From: Protea cynaroides | Taxonomy: Eukaryota > Streptophyta > Magnoliopsida > Proteales > Proteaceae | Length of the DNA stretch: 64,000 bases | Reading direction: 5' to 3' | Assembly: GCA_028583415.1 (NCBI GenBank) | Contig: CM053271.1 | Location: 87,655,534 to 87,719,533 of the forward strand | Shown: positions 20,708-32,571 of the stretch, in pieces | How positions within the stretch are numbered: position 1 is the first letter of the stretch | How the letters are laid out: the number at the start of each line of letters is the position of its first letter | The notes under the pieces: generated by a model | Database searches by the model: none | Told to the model about the DNA's origin: nothing | Seen by the model: only the letters and a program-made list of their open reading frames with translations | Program-made: the position numbers and the translations under genes

Positions 20708-21914
20708 ATGGCTCGCACCAAAGTTCCCAGAGTTCATGATCCTATCCTCTTCCGGTCTAATGAAGCAGAGGCTCAGTATGCTCGTTATGAGCGTAAAAAG
20801 GTGGAAGGGGGTCGTTGTGTAAACTTGGCTAATCTAGCCTTGTTTAATGTAGAGGGTGCTTTTGTGACATGGGTTGGCTCCCCGTGATTTTGTATGAGGC
20901 TTGCACCTGTCCTGCTCTGGTGAAGCAGTTTTATTACAACCTTCAGGTAGTGGGTGATCCAAATGATACAGACAGCGGTAGAGAGCTCAGGATCACCAGT
21001 TATGTTAAAGGGGTGGAGATCTCCTTTAACTGCCAGGAGTTGGCTGATCTCCTGGGTATTTCAAACGACGGCCCCTTGGTATACTGTGCACCTAAGGAAC
21101 CCCAGTTCCTATCTTTGATGATGCATGCAGAGATTGATCACCAGCTTCTTAGAGATGATCGCTGGGAGATGAAGGCAATCAACCTTGGGTGTACTGCAAG
21201 ATTATTCAGCACAACCTGATTCCTCAGAGTGGGCACTATGAGAAGATTTCTCAGTTGACCCAGTATCTCTTGTACTGCATCTGCACTAGGCAGCCCGTCT
21301 GCCTCCCATATATTATCATTAGGACAATGATCTATGCTGTGATGCCTGGTCAGATAGGCAACCTGCCCTACAGGCATTCGATCACTACTCTGCTCACTCG
21401 CTTGCATGTCGACTTGGTTGATGAGAGGATTCATGAGTACACCTTCTCGCTTGACCTTGACTGGGAGGCCATCTGCAAGATGGGGAGGCAACATGAGCAG
21501 GTCAGTGACAAGGAGAGGAACGCTATGGTGCGTCCCCGCACTCAGGTAGAGATAGCAGACGCTAAGGCGGTAGCAGCAGCAGCAGGAGTCCATGGGGGTG
21601 ATGCGGAGGATGATGACCGTATGTACATGGATGTGGACGTCATACCTCCTCCATCACCATTGCATTCCATTGGAGCTGGCCCTTCTCAGGTTCCTTTTCA
21701 CTCAGCTGGTCCTTCGCACCCACCACCAGATGACGTGATGGGGTTACTGCGTGAGATTAGGGAGGCCCAGCGCGTGTCTGATCAGCGGATGACCAATCTG
21801 GCAGCTAGTCTCCAGGTGACCCAGACTCAGGTAGCCTGGTTAACTAGAGTGTATGCTGAGGACTATGACCGAGATCGTAAGGCACCTCCTCCTCCAGCAC
21901 CTCCGGCTCCATGA
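20708..21914 (+). pseudogene. Antisense gene of B, frameshifted
   Basis: Starts MARTKVPRVHDP like A. A one-base loss near 20863 and another frame change near 21185 split it into three blocks (20708-20862, 20869-21184, 21189-21914). The last block is open for 241 codons and ends ...YDRDRKAPPPPAPPAP plus stop. It keeps an acidic DDDRMYMDVDVIPPPSP segment and lacks the 25-residue repeats of A. Most differences from A look conservative at the protein level, which suggests past selection on the product. The domain assignment is the same tentative one as for A. Confidence 0.75.
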
Positions 21915-22179
21915 TGCATTCTTTTTACTTTTTTCTTGTACTACAGAGTAACTGTCTGGATTGTGGACCGTACTCTGATTTAGATATACATATTGTTTTT
22001 ATTCGATGTGTATATAAAACTTGTTTCTCATCTTAATAGTGCATTATTCTCTTTCTTAATTTTTATCTCGTACAACACAGGTGCTTATAGTGTGTTCTTA
22101 TTAAAGCTTTTAAATTTTATCCTAACTCAGTTCATAAACTTTTGTTGAAGTATACAGGTTTAATAGACAAAGCCCGAGA

Positions 22180-22191
22180 GCTCTGATACCA
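22180..22191 (-). other. Primer binding site of element B (tRNA-iMet)
   Basis: TGGTATCAGAGC on the minus strand, three bases from the 5' LTR, identical to A. Confidence 0.92.
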
Positions 22192-22474
22192 AGTTGTCAC
22201 ACCCCAATTCTACACCAACCAGAATGGTGTGATGAATCGTCTATGATCCAATGATTCAACCAGGATCTCGAATAGGCTGTGTCCTTTTGCTTAAACCATA
22301 CACATCCACAATCATAATCAGAGTAAATAAACAATAGCGGAAGTCTTTAATATTAATGAACTGAGTATCTAACAGTGATATCATAAGTAAAGTATCCAAT
22401 TATTTCAAATAACTGAAGACATAAAATAAAATAAATTAATTAATTACATGTTCTGAATAATCCAACAAATAAAT

Positions 22475-22771
22475 CTAATCAAAGACACATGAGTTGCACT
22501 CGCACAACGACTCATGCGACTCCATTATAGCTTCTGTATCCATCGCCGCAACATGCCAGTACATTGGAGCATTCATATAATCTTCTACTGTAGGACGTGC
22601 ATCATCAACTAAAAATATTCGACGTCGAAAGGGTGAGCACACATCATGGCTCAGTGAGCAAACAAAACAATGCAACAAATATATGCATGCATTCAATTCA
22701 TATCTTTGGTCTGGTTCATAAGTTTGCAATGTGCAATAGAAAGGATAGGTGGTCGCCGCACCTCTATACAC
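22475..22771 (-). CDS. Conserved LTR-embedded ORF, element B
   Basis: The C-terminal part reads VEDYMNAPMYWHVAAMD, an acidic linker, SLCECNSCVFD plus stop. The acceptor-like TTTTTAG is at 22609-22615. The upstream residues are an extension of the open frame and may not be translated. The function is unknown. Confidence 0.48.
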   Translation of the reverse strand: MYRGAATTYPFYCTLQTYEPDQRYELNACIYLLHCFVCSLSHDVCSPFRRRIFLVDDARPTVEDYMNAPMYWHVAAMDTEAIMESHESLCECNSCVFD

Positions 22772-23567
22772 GAGTGTGTGAAGCCATCCAATGGATCAAA
22801 CACCATTGCTGTCCCACATGCACCCATCATGGAAGAGAGATAGAGCTAAAGTGCCTGGATCAAACATCGCATGACACTTCCCCTGATGCCCTACCCATAC
22901 CAACACGTAAGCCCCTATTGGCGAGGGCTTGCAAACTGGGCTCACAACTAACCAATCCTAATGTCAAACAGTGTATCCAAGGCCTCACCCAAGCATCCCT
23001 CAATACGTCCATAGAGATAGAGCTAAGGTCCCCGACAGAGTCAGAGACTACACGGTCCGAGACCACCTCCCCTGATGCCCTATGACATAATAGTTCTGCT
23101 AAGGTAATAGCGATACGACGATGTTAGTGGACAAGACTGAGTAGAGATAGAGCTAGAGCCTGGTGACCAGGATGAACCACAGTGTCACGTCCTCCCCTTG
23201 ATGCCCCACTCGCATCAAGTATACTAACCACATACATACATTCACATGCCTATTCCTTGCGTCATCATCTCATCATGTTATAAATAAACAAAATTAAATA
23301 TGCATAAGCAGTAATAACAGGAATATTGAATGACATGTGAAATGCACATTACAATCATACAAGCATAAAATCATTCATGGTATTGGACTCAATAAATAAA
23401 AATAGTTCATTATTAGCCAATTAGTTTAGTCTTGTTCCCTCACCTTTGATTGATAGTAGATCCTCGTTCAAGCTTTGTAATTCACTTTTAAACCACTTGG
23501 AAACCTAACAAATTTATAGATCTTAAATTAGAATTAATTTCCATGAGTTTAGACTAACAGAAACTAA

Positions 23568-23770
23568 GGGGTCACAAGTGTGGCAGCACCTGTGGTCTCA
23601 GTTTCTGTGACCACGGGGCGTGGGGTCGCAAGGTGTGGTGGACATACTCCAACCGCACGTGCGACCACACCCTCTCTGGAACTTTCAGAAGGCATGTGGT
23701 CGGACATGTGTGTCTCATGTGGTCGCACATCATGCGACCACACGTGCGACCACAAGTGTGATGGTCGACC
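23568..23770. promoter_or_regulatory. Leader word array of B 5' LTR
   Basis: TGTGGTCG, GGGGTCGC, GCGACCACAC and TGGTCGACC words in both directions between the TATA box and the LTR ORF. Confidence 0.6.
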
Positions 23771-24254
23771 TTTCACTCTCAATTCCAATCCTCCATGTTT
23801 GGATTCCTTGGCCTATCATCATGGTCCTTCCTACAGTTGTTCTATGGCTCAAGACTATTATTTTATATACCATCCATTGTCCACATAATTTTCTCCATGA
23901 ATTCTCTTAAAATTTGTCCATTGATGAATGGTTTGGGTTTCTCCTAAATCCTATCTTCTTCATAAACTATTCTAGACTCTCAATTTAACATGGAGAATAT
24001 GTTCATACCTTAAGCTTGCTGAAGATTCAGAGTTTCCTCTGAATTTTTTTCCTCCTTAGTCTTCCTCTTCAATTTTCCTTCTCTTCCTTCTCTTGTCTTT
24101 CTCTCACTTTCAATTAGAGTTCTAAAGGAGTGAAAGAGGCTAAGGGACATCCTATTTATAGAGAAAAACCCTCCATAATATGCCCTAATGAGTTTAGGAA
24201 AGACCCCCCTTCAAATTAGGAAGGTTTTCTAATTTTCGATTCTGACTGGGTTCC

Positions 24255-24388
24255 GTGTGGTCAGAGGTGGGGTCACAGAATCCGTCGACCACACCTTTTG
24301 AAATTTCCGACCACACGACCAAAATTCATGTGGTTGGACTATTTTGAGGTGTGGTCGGTCACACCTGTTTAGGTATGCGACCACACGC
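24255..24388. promoter_or_regulatory. Promoter-proximal word array of B 5' LTR
   Basis: TGTGGTC, GTCGACCACAC and GCGACCACACG words upstream of the TATA box. The matching array of the left LTR is at 2563-2697. Confidence 0.6.
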
Positions 24389-24524
24389 TCATAATTGACT
24401 GTTTTTGGGTTGATTTCATACTTGGTCTTATGGTTTCTTCACGTACTTGGTCCACTTGGCTCGACCATGATAGGTAGACCTGATACAAGGTGGTAAGACC
24501 GGTTAGTTTGATACGGGTCTTACA

Positions 24525-24627
24525 GTGTTCTTATTACAGCTTTTAATTTTTATCTTAACACATTTCATGACCCTTGTGGTAGTATTTTGGTTTAATAGAG
24601 TAGAGCCTGAGAGCTCTAATACCAAGC
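24525..24627 (-). mobile_element. Leader remnant of element C with primer site
   Basis: Similar to B positions 22092-22194, just inside the 5' LTR. The primer site 24613-24624 reads TGGTATTAGAGC, one mismatch from the tRNA-iMet complement. Element B inserted here (right TSD copy GTGTT, 24525-24529). The rest of C lies to the left of B, outside the window. Confidence 0.85.
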
Positions 24628-26985
24628 TGTCACACCTCAATTTTGAACCAATCAGAATGGTGTGATGAACCATCCATAGACCAATGGTTTAACCAGGATC
24701 TCGTATAAGTCGTGTCCGTTTGATTAAACCAGATACATTCCATAAGCAAAATCAGAGTAAATAAATAATAGCGAAAGTCTTTAATACTAATAAACTGAGT
24801 ATTTAACAGTGATAGCATAATTAGGTATCCAATTATCTCCAATATACCTCAAGACATAAAATAAAGTAAAATAATCAATTACATGTTCCCATAACTAAAC
24901 AACTAAGTTAATAAAAAACACATGAGTTGCACTCGCACGACGAATCATGTACTCTTCTTCAGCTTCTACGTCCATCGCAGCAACGTGTCCATACGTCGAC
25001 GCATTCATATATTCTTCAATAGTAGGACCTGCATCAAGAACTAAAAATATTCGACGTCGAAAGAGTGAGCACACATCATGGCTCAGTGAGCAAACAAAAC
25101 AATGCAACAAACATATGCATGCATTCAATTCATATCTTTGGTCTGATTTTTAAGTTTTGCAATGTGCTATAGAAAGGTTTGGTGGCCGTCGCACCTCTAT
25201 ACATGAGTGTGTGAATCCTCCCAATGGATTAAACACCATTGCTATCCCACATGCACCCACCATGGAATAGAGATTGAGCTAAAGCATCCGGATCAAACAT
25301 CGCTAACACTTCTCCTAATGCCCTACCCATACCAACACGTAAGCCCCTGCTGGCGAGGGCTTGCAAACTGGGCTCGCAACTAACCAATCCTAATGTCATA
25401 CAGTGTATCCAAGGCCTCACCTCAGCATCCCTCAATACGTCCATAGAGATAGAGCTAAGGCCCCTCGGCAGAGTCAGAGACCAAATGGTCCGAGACCACC
25501 TCCCTTGATGCCCTATGACGTAATAGTTCTACTAAGGTAATGGCGATACGATGATATTAGTGGGCAAGACCTGAGTAGAGATAGAGCTAGAGTCTGGTGA
25601 TGAGGTCAAAGACCACCATGCCACGTCCTCCCCCTGATGCTTGACTCGCATCCAATACACCAACCACATACATACATTCACATGCTTATTCCTAGCATCA
25701 TCATCATCATCATGTTATAAAATAAACAAATTAAATATGCATGAACAGTAATAGCAGAAGTATTGGATGACATGTGAGATACACATTACAAGCATACAAG
25801 CATAGAATCAATCATGGCATTAGGCTCAATAAAGTAAATGGTTTACTATTATCCAATTAGTTTAGGTCTTGTTCTCTCACCTTTGATCGTTGGTTGTTCC
25901 TCTTTCAAGCTTTGTAAATCACTTTTGGACCACTTGGAAACCTAATAAATTTATGGATTCTAAGTTAGAGTTCATATTCATTAATTATAGTGTTTAAATG
26001 TCCCATCTGGAACCAATCAGACCTCCAGAAGCTGAGTGGTCGCAGGTGTGGCTGCACCTGTGGTATTAGTTTCTACAACCACAGGGTGTATGGTCGATAC
26101 TTGTGGTCGCATCTCACGTGACCACACACATGCTACCACACCCTCCCTGAAAACTTTCCGAGGGTGTGTGGTTGACACATGTGCCTCATGTGGTCGACCA
26201 TAGCTATGACCACACGAGTGTTTGATCGACTTTCATTCTCAGTCTAACCCCTTCATGATTTGATTCCTTGAACTATCTCTAGGGTCCTTTCTATGATTGA
26301 TCTATGGCCTTAATTTCGTATTTTTCACAATTACCTACTCCAACCTACTCTTCATGGATTTCCTTTGAGTTTCCATCTATGGGTTTCATGGTTAAGATCC
26401 TACTTTGAATCAATACTTCCTCCATGATTTATTATAAGCATTCAACTAATGTAGGGGATGTTTTCATACCTTAAACTTGCTGAAGAATCAGAGCTCTCTC
26501 TGAAATTCCTTCTCTTAGTCTTCCTCTTCAATTCTCCTTCTCTTCCTCCTCCTCTCTTTCTCTTTCCTTCAGTTTGAGTTCTAAAAGAATGAAAGAGGCT
26601 AAGGGACGTTCTATATATAGAGAAAAAACCCTTCATATAGAGTCCTGCTTTGATTAAGAAAGAACCCATTTCAGATTAGGAAGGTTTTCTAATTTTGAAG
26701 TCAATTATACCATCGTATGGTCGCACGTGGGGTCGCAGGATCCGTCGACCACACGTCCCAAATCTACGACCACATGTCCCAGACTCTAGTGGTCTCATTA
26801 TTCTAAGGTGTGGTCGACCACACCTGTTTAGGTATGCGACCACACTTCCCAATTAGATGATTTATGGTTTGAATTACATACCTAGCCTCGTGGTTTCTTC
26901 AAGCACTTGGTCCGTTTGGTCCGACCATGATAGGAAGACCTGATACAAGGTGGTAAGACCAGGTTAGTAAGATACGGGTCTTACA
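24628..26985 (-). repeat. 5' LTR of element C (gypsy, B-related)
   Basis: Starts TGTCACACCTC and ends GGGTCTTACA. TATA box CTATATATAG at 26611-26620; word arrays of the TGTGGTCG type at 26035-26230 and 26712-26847. It is inserted in LINE L; the right flank is CTTCT. Confidence 0.9.
24895..25128 (-). pseudogene. LTR-embedded ORF of C, frameshifted at the tail
   Basis: Reads LLHCFVCSLSHDVCSLFRRR and PTIEEYMNASTYGHVAAMDV like its relatives. A frame change after EAEEE moves HDSSCECNSCVF into another frame, so the Cys tail is lost here. Confidence 0.5.
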
Positions 26986-29727
26986 CTTCTGATAGATCCA
27001 TTTTTATTAAGATAATGACTCCTCATGAACTTAGCATAAACATAGTCCTTAGTCTGAATTTTCAAAGCTAATTTGCAAAGAAGAGAGTCATTTACCTCAT
27101 TAAGTCGACGCAAGCCAAGACCTCCCTCCTTTTTGAACACATCACCTCCCACTTGACAACCACGGCTTTTCTTTTCAATGGGCCTCTAGTCCAAATGAAA
27201 TCTCTCATCTAACTTTTTAATATCATTATCAAACACTTAGGCCATTTATAAACAAGAAAAGAATGCATAAAAGAGCTACTCAACATAGACCTCACTAATT
27301 CAACCCTTCTAACTTATGAAAGAAGGCTACCATTCCATGTAGAGAATTTTTGTCTAAACTGATTAAGCAGAGGATTAAACTATTCCCTTCTTAGTCTTCC
27401 TTTTAATAGAGTAATCCCAAGGTATTTCTTTGGAAACCAACCTTCAGTAAATATAAGGCAATCCAAAAATTTTCTTTTCCTATCCCCCACCACTTCTAGG
27501 GAGAAGAATATTTTGCATTTAGGAGGACTTACTTTTTGACCCCCAAATTGCTCATATATAATGAGATACTGCTTCAACTGTCTGCAAGCTTTCAAGCTTG
27601 CCTTCATAAATATAAATATATCATCTGTAAAAAGGAGGTGAGTAGGAGTACCTGTACCTCTACCCTTGAAAACAGATTGAATAACACCCTTGGCTTCCAT
27701 CTCCTGAATCCCTCTATACAGCACCTCCTCTACTAATACAATAATAAGGGTAACAGAGGATGTCCTTGCCTTAACCCTCTCTCTGGGTTGAAATAACTCA
27801 CTGGCCCACCATTCACCATAACTGATAACTTAGCTGATGAAAGAAGAGATTTCACCCTTATAGCAAAATTGGGAGAAAACCCAAACTTCCCAAGACAGTG
27901 GGAAGGAAATCCCACTCTAAGGTATCATATGCTTTGTGAATATCTAGCTTCAGGGCAACACTACCTTTCTTTGTCTTCCTGTGCATAAGAGTTACCAACT
28001 CGGCTGCCATACCAATATTGTCATGAATGACTCTTCCTTTGATAAAAGCCCCTTGAGCTGGAGAGAAGAGTTTTGCTGTAATATGACCAAGCCTGGAAGC
28101 CAGAATTTTGGGAATTATTTTGTAAATAAATTCCCCTACACAAATGGGTTGAAATTCTTTCAATTTTGCACCCTTTTTTTTGGGCATCAAAGTGATATAG
28201 TTATTATTCACCCCCTTGGTAAGCTTTTAGAAGTAAAAAAGGAGTGTACAGCAACACATACATCCTTACCTGCCACCTCCCAACAAGAGGAAAAAAATTT
28301 CATGAAAATCCATCTGGTCCAGGTGAGCTATCTGGATTCATGCCAAACACAACCATCTTAATTTTATCATTTAAAGGAATTAGGTCTAGTATTTTATTAT
28401 CATCGATAGTCACTAAACCCGGAATGACCTCAAGGCACTGGGTGTGGGCAATACACCCTGACTTTGGTGAAAGGATTTATAATATCACTCTACATAGTCT
28501 CTAGTTCCCTCTTGACTCTCCAAAACCTCCCCATCATCATTTTGTAGAGATCGAATTAAATTCCTATTCTTCCTTGCCTTAGCTTTCACTTGGAAAAACT
28601 TGGAATTCTGATCTCCACTCTTGAGCCATTTAATTCTCCCCTTCTCAAACCACAATGATTCATGCAAAACACAAACATCCTCATATTTTTTCAATGAAAG
28701 CTCTTCTCTATTTTTCAGCAGAGAGTTACATCTTATCAAGTCAATTGTTTCTTAGATATCATCCACTTTAATCTTGAGCACCCTAACCTCCTTCTCAATA
28801 TTAGGAAAGACCTTTCTGGACCAAGTTCTGAGCTTTCTTTTTAAATTCTTCAACTTTTGAGTCAAAATAAAAAAATAAAAAAAGGAGAACCTTGCATCTG
28901 AATATTCCATACCTCCTTAACCACCTCAATAAACTGAGGGTGATCCATCAAAAATCTCTACACTCTAAATGGGACATTTGGAGGTTTAGGCACCGCTGAG
29001 CATCCCATCAGAATTGGGGCATGATCAGATCTCACCCTTGGAAGCACTTTCTGATAACATTGATCATACACACTAAACCATGCATCATTACCCATGCTCC
29101 TATCTAACATTGATTGCACATGGCCAATGACTCTATTATTTGAGCATGTGTATTTCATTCCAGAGGAAGGTAGAGTTGTGACAGGTACAACCCCTAGGAA
29201 AGTACTAATTTCCTCCGCAAAACCTGCATCAAACCGGCCAGGTCCAACCTTCTCATGAGCATGCAAACAACAGTTAAAATCTCCCACAATTAGCCATGGC
29301 ACACCTTGCACTCCCATTATAGCTAGATCGGTCCATAGCTTCCTTCTATTTATTTTCCTATTATTAGCATACACAAAGGATGGGGTATTACCTGCAATAC
29401 CCCATCAATCTGAACTTGGATTGTTATATGCTGATCAAAGCTTAGTAAAACTGTTGGCTTCTGAACCCCCTTCTTTCATATAATCCAAAGGCTTGGAATC
29501 CTACCCACCTTCTCATTAAAGATAAGATCCACATCATACCCAACCCTATTTAATAGCCTATGGTTCAACTTAATAGGATTTACCATAGGTTCTGCAACTC
29601 CCATAACGTTTGCAAAATTCTCCTTCAACAGAGTCTTCCACACACGTCTCATTTTGGGGTTCAAGACTCCCCTTGCATTCCAGAATACCACTTTAATTTT
29701 TGACCTCTTGTTCTTAAGGTCTATCAC
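26986..29727 (-). pseudogene. LINE L ORF2: endonuclease and reverse transcriptase
   Basis: The endonuclease begins IKVVFWNARGVLNPKMRR (29727-29476), then GVPWLIVGDFNCCLHAHEKV and RVRSDHAPIL (29374-28958), the metal-site and catalytic motifs of the AP-endonuclease fold. A linker with RIKWLKSGDQNSKFF (28739-28485) follows. RT shows ISPAQGAFIKGR-like SPAQGAFIKGRVIHDNI, LKLDIHKAYDTLEW, NPERGLRQGHPL and the active-site FTDD (27645-27630 area; Asp where FADD is usual). GGLGLRRLNEVNDSLLCKL starts the C-terminal zinc region. The frame is interrupted repeatedly. The enzyme nicks DNA and primes cDNA from the nick. Confidence 0.82.
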
Positions 29728-29760
29728 TGAGCATTCCGATTATCTTGGACAATCAATGGA

Positions 29761-30165
29761 TCAGCCAGCTTTCATTCCACGTCTAGCAATACTTCCTTGA
29801 AACTTTTTACCAACATTCATGAATTCACCATCCATCTCCTTGAGAATATCATCTACTCCAACCATGTCTTCAAATAATACATCAATCCTTCCTTGAATGC
29901 CCATGCTTGCAGATCCACCAGGTGAGGAGGTTACAGTTCTCATAGGTAACCCCCTCCTGTTGGGCATCATTAATTGAGAAATTCGATGCAACCTCTAAAA
30001 CTTCCAAGTGTTGATCATGCAAATCACCACTAATCCCATCAGGTAAATCAGACACAGAATTATTCAAATCCAACACCCCGACACCATTGGACCCACCAGT
30101 ATACTGTTCAAATGGAGATCTAATCACATCCCCGTCTTCATTACCTCCTACTTCTTCATTCTCTA
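29761..30165 (-). pseudogene. LINE L ORF1, C-terminal part
   Basis: Low-complexity acidic segment (NGVGVLDLNNSVSDLPDG), lying between solo LTR D and ORF2. It continues the ORF1 seen at 32572-33563, since D interrupts at CTCTA. Confidence 0.55.
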
Positions 30166-30302
30166 TGTAAGACCTGTATCGAACTAACCGGTCTTACCAC
30201 CTTGTATCAGGTCTTCCTATCATGGTCGAGCCAAGTGAACCAAGTGCGTGAAGAAACAACAAGACCAGGTATGAAATCAACCCAAAAATAGTCAATTATG
30301 AG

Positions 30303-30434
30303 CGTGTGGTCGCATACCTAAACAGGTGTGACCGACCACACCTCAAAATAGTGCAACCACATGAATTTTGGTCGTGTGGTCGCACAATTCAGAAGGTGTG
30401 GTCGATGGATTCTGTGACCCCACCTCCGACCACA
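30303..30434. promoter_or_regulatory. Promoter-proximal word array of D
   Basis: GTGTGGTCG and CGACCACA words upstream of the TATA box at 30528. Confidence 0.58.
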
Positions 30435-30527
30435 TGAACCTAATCAGAAATCGAAATTAGGAAATCTTCCTAATCCGAAGGGGGTTCTTTCCTAAACTGA
30501 TTAGGGCATATTATGGAGGGTTTTCCT

Positions 30528-30537
30528 CTATAAATAG
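30528..30537 (+). promoter_or_regulatory. TATA box of solo LTR D
   Basis: CTATAAATAG, followed by a purine-rich leader and a GTATGAAC donor-like site at 30681. Confidence 0.65.
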
Positions 30538-30916
30538 GATGTCCCTTAGCCTCTTTCACTCTTTTAGAACTCAAACTGAAAGTGAGAGAAAGAGAAGAGA
30601 AGGAAGAGAAGGAAAATTGAAGAGGAAGACTAAGGAGGAGGAAAATTCAGAGAAAACTCTGAATCTTCAGCAAGCTTAAGGTATGAACATATTCCCCATG
30701 TTAAATTGAGAGCCTAGAATAGTTCATGAAGAAGATAGGATTTAGGAAAAACCCAAATCATCAATCCATGGACAAATTCCAAGAGAATCCATGGAGGAAA
30801 TTATGTGGACAATGGATTGTGTATAAAACAATAGTTCTGAGCCATAGAAAAATCATAGGAAGGACCATGATGATAAGCCAAGGGATCCAAACATGAAAAA
30901 ATAGAGTTGAGAGTAA

Positions 30917-31197
30917 AAGGTCGACCATCACACGTGTGGTCGCACATGTGGTCGCATGATATGCGACCACACGAGACACACATATTCGACCACACCCTCG
31001 GGAAGACCAGGAAGGGTGTGGTCGCATGTATGGTCGCAGGATATGCGACCATACCTTGAGACCACAGGCCCTTGGGAAGTTTCCAGGGAGGGTGAGGTCG
31101 CATGTGTGGTCGTAGGATATGTGACCACACCCTGCGACCACACACCCTGTGGTCGTAAAACCTGAGACCATAGGTGTTGCCACACCTACGACCCCTC
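30917..31197. promoter_or_regulatory. Leader word array of D
   Basis: A long array of TGTGGTCGCA and TGCGACCACAC in both directions with phrases repeated several times, the largest leader array in the window. Confidence 0.62.
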
Positions 31198-32063
31198 AGT
31201 TTCTGTTAGTTTAAATTCATGAGAATTAATTTTAATTTAAAATCTATAAATTTGTTAGGTTTCCAAGTGGTTTAAAAGTGAATTACAAAGCTTGAACGAG
31301 GATCTACTATCAACCAAAGGTGAGGGAACAAGACCTAAACTAATTGGCTAATAATAAACCATTTTATTTATTGAGTCCAATGCCATGAATGATTCTATGC
31401 TTGTATGCGTGTATTGTGCATTTCACATGTCATCCAAAATTCCTGTTATTACTATTCATGCATATTTAATTCAATTTATTTATAACATGATGATGATGAT
31501 GATGCTAAGAAAATGCATGTGAATGTATGTGTGTGGTTAGTGTGCTTGATGCGAGTGGAGCATCAGGGGGAGGACGTGACACTGTGGTTCATCCTGGTCA
31601 CCAGACTCTAGCTCTATCTCTACTCAAGTCTTATCCACTAACATCTTCGTATCGCTATTATCTTAGCAGAACTATTACGTAGTAGGGTATCACGGGAGGT
31701 GGTCTTGGACCGTGTAGTCTCTTACTTTATCGGGGGCCTTAGCTCTATCTCTATGGACCTATTGAGGGATGCTACGGTGAGGCCTTGGATATACTGTTTG
31801 ACATTAGGATTGGTTAGTTGCGAGTCCAGTTTGCAAGCCCTCGCCAATAGGGGCTTACGTGTTGGTATGGGTAGGGCATCAGGGGAAGTGTCATGCGATG
31901 TTTGATCCGGGCACTTTAGCTCTATCTCTGTTCTATGATGGGTGCATGTGAGATGGCAATGGTGTTTGATCCATTGGGCAACTTCACAACTCATGTATAG
32001 AGGTGCGGTAGCCACCTATCCTTTCTATTGCACATAACTTATAAACCAAACTAAAGATATGAA

Positions 32064-32285
32064 TTGAATGCATGCATATGTTTGTTGCATTGTTTTGTTT
32101 GCTCACTGAGCCATGATGTGTGCTCACCCTTTCGACGTCGAATATTTTTAGTTGATGATGCAGGTCCTACAATAGAAGATTATATGAATGCTCCAATATA
32201 TGGGCATGTTGCGACGATGGATGCAGAAGCTATGATGGAGTCGCATGATTCGTCGTGCGAGTGCAACTCATGTGTCTTTGATTAG
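32064..32285 (+). CDS. Conserved LTR-embedded ORF of D
   Basis: 73 residues ending DSSCECNSCVFD plus stop, with VDDAGPTIEDYMNAPIYGH and acidic residues between. The possible acceptor TTTTTAG ends at 32151. This solo copy has kept the frame open to the shared stop. Confidence 0.5.
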   Translation: MNACICLLHCFVCSLSHDVCSPFRRRIFLVDDAGPTIEDYMNAPIYGHVATMDAEAMMESHDSSCECNSCVFD

Positions 32286-32571
32286 ATTTTAATTGTTGGA
32301 TTATTTAGAACATGTAATTGATTAATTTATTTTATTTTATATATTTAGTTATTTAAGATAATTGGATACTTTATTTATGATATCACTGTTAGATACTCAG
32401 TTCATTAATATTAAAGACTTCTGCTATTGTTTATTAACTCTGATTATGGTTGTGGATGTGTATGGTTTAAGTAAAAGGACACAGTCTATTCGAGATTCTG
32501 GTTGAACCATTAGATCATAGACGGTTCATCACACCATTCTAGTTGGTTTAGAATTGGGGTGTAACACTCTA

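Larger units (their letters stand above)
1..24524 (-). mobile_element. Ty3/gypsy Tekay-like retrotransposon B (left end outside window, interrupted by S1 and A)
   Basis: A minus-strand LTR retrotransposon whose parts are collinear with element A. The 3' LTR runs 1-155 plus 2319-2833, pol 2834-6390, gag 18400-19666, the antisense gene 20708-21914, the primer site 22180-22191 and the 5' LTR 22195-24524. Element A splits it at TCATA (6386-6390 and 18395-18399), and solo LTR S1 splits its left LTR. In a 150-bp sample the two LTRs differ at about 8 positions (1-150 against 23862-24010), so B is older than A. The right flank begins GTGTT (24525-24529); the left flank is outside the window. Pol has many stops, so the element is dead. 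Confidence 0.9.
22195..24524 (-). repeat. 5' LTR of element B
   Basis: TGTCACACCCC to GGGTCTTACA, 2330 bp. TATA box at 24152-24161, leader array at about 23568-23770, U3 array at about 24255-24388, both of the TGTGGTCG type. Confidence 0.93.
30166..32566 (+). mobile_element. Solo LTR D (B-related), inserted in LINE L in the opposite orientation
   Basis: Begins TGTAAGACCTG and ends GGGGTGTAACA, the reverse complement of the other LTRs. It is flanked by CTCTA at 30161-30165 and 32567-32571. 2401 bp with no interior. TATA box CTATAAATAG at 30528-30537; word arrays of the TGTGGTCG type at 30303-30434 and 30917-31197. Confidence 0.92.
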
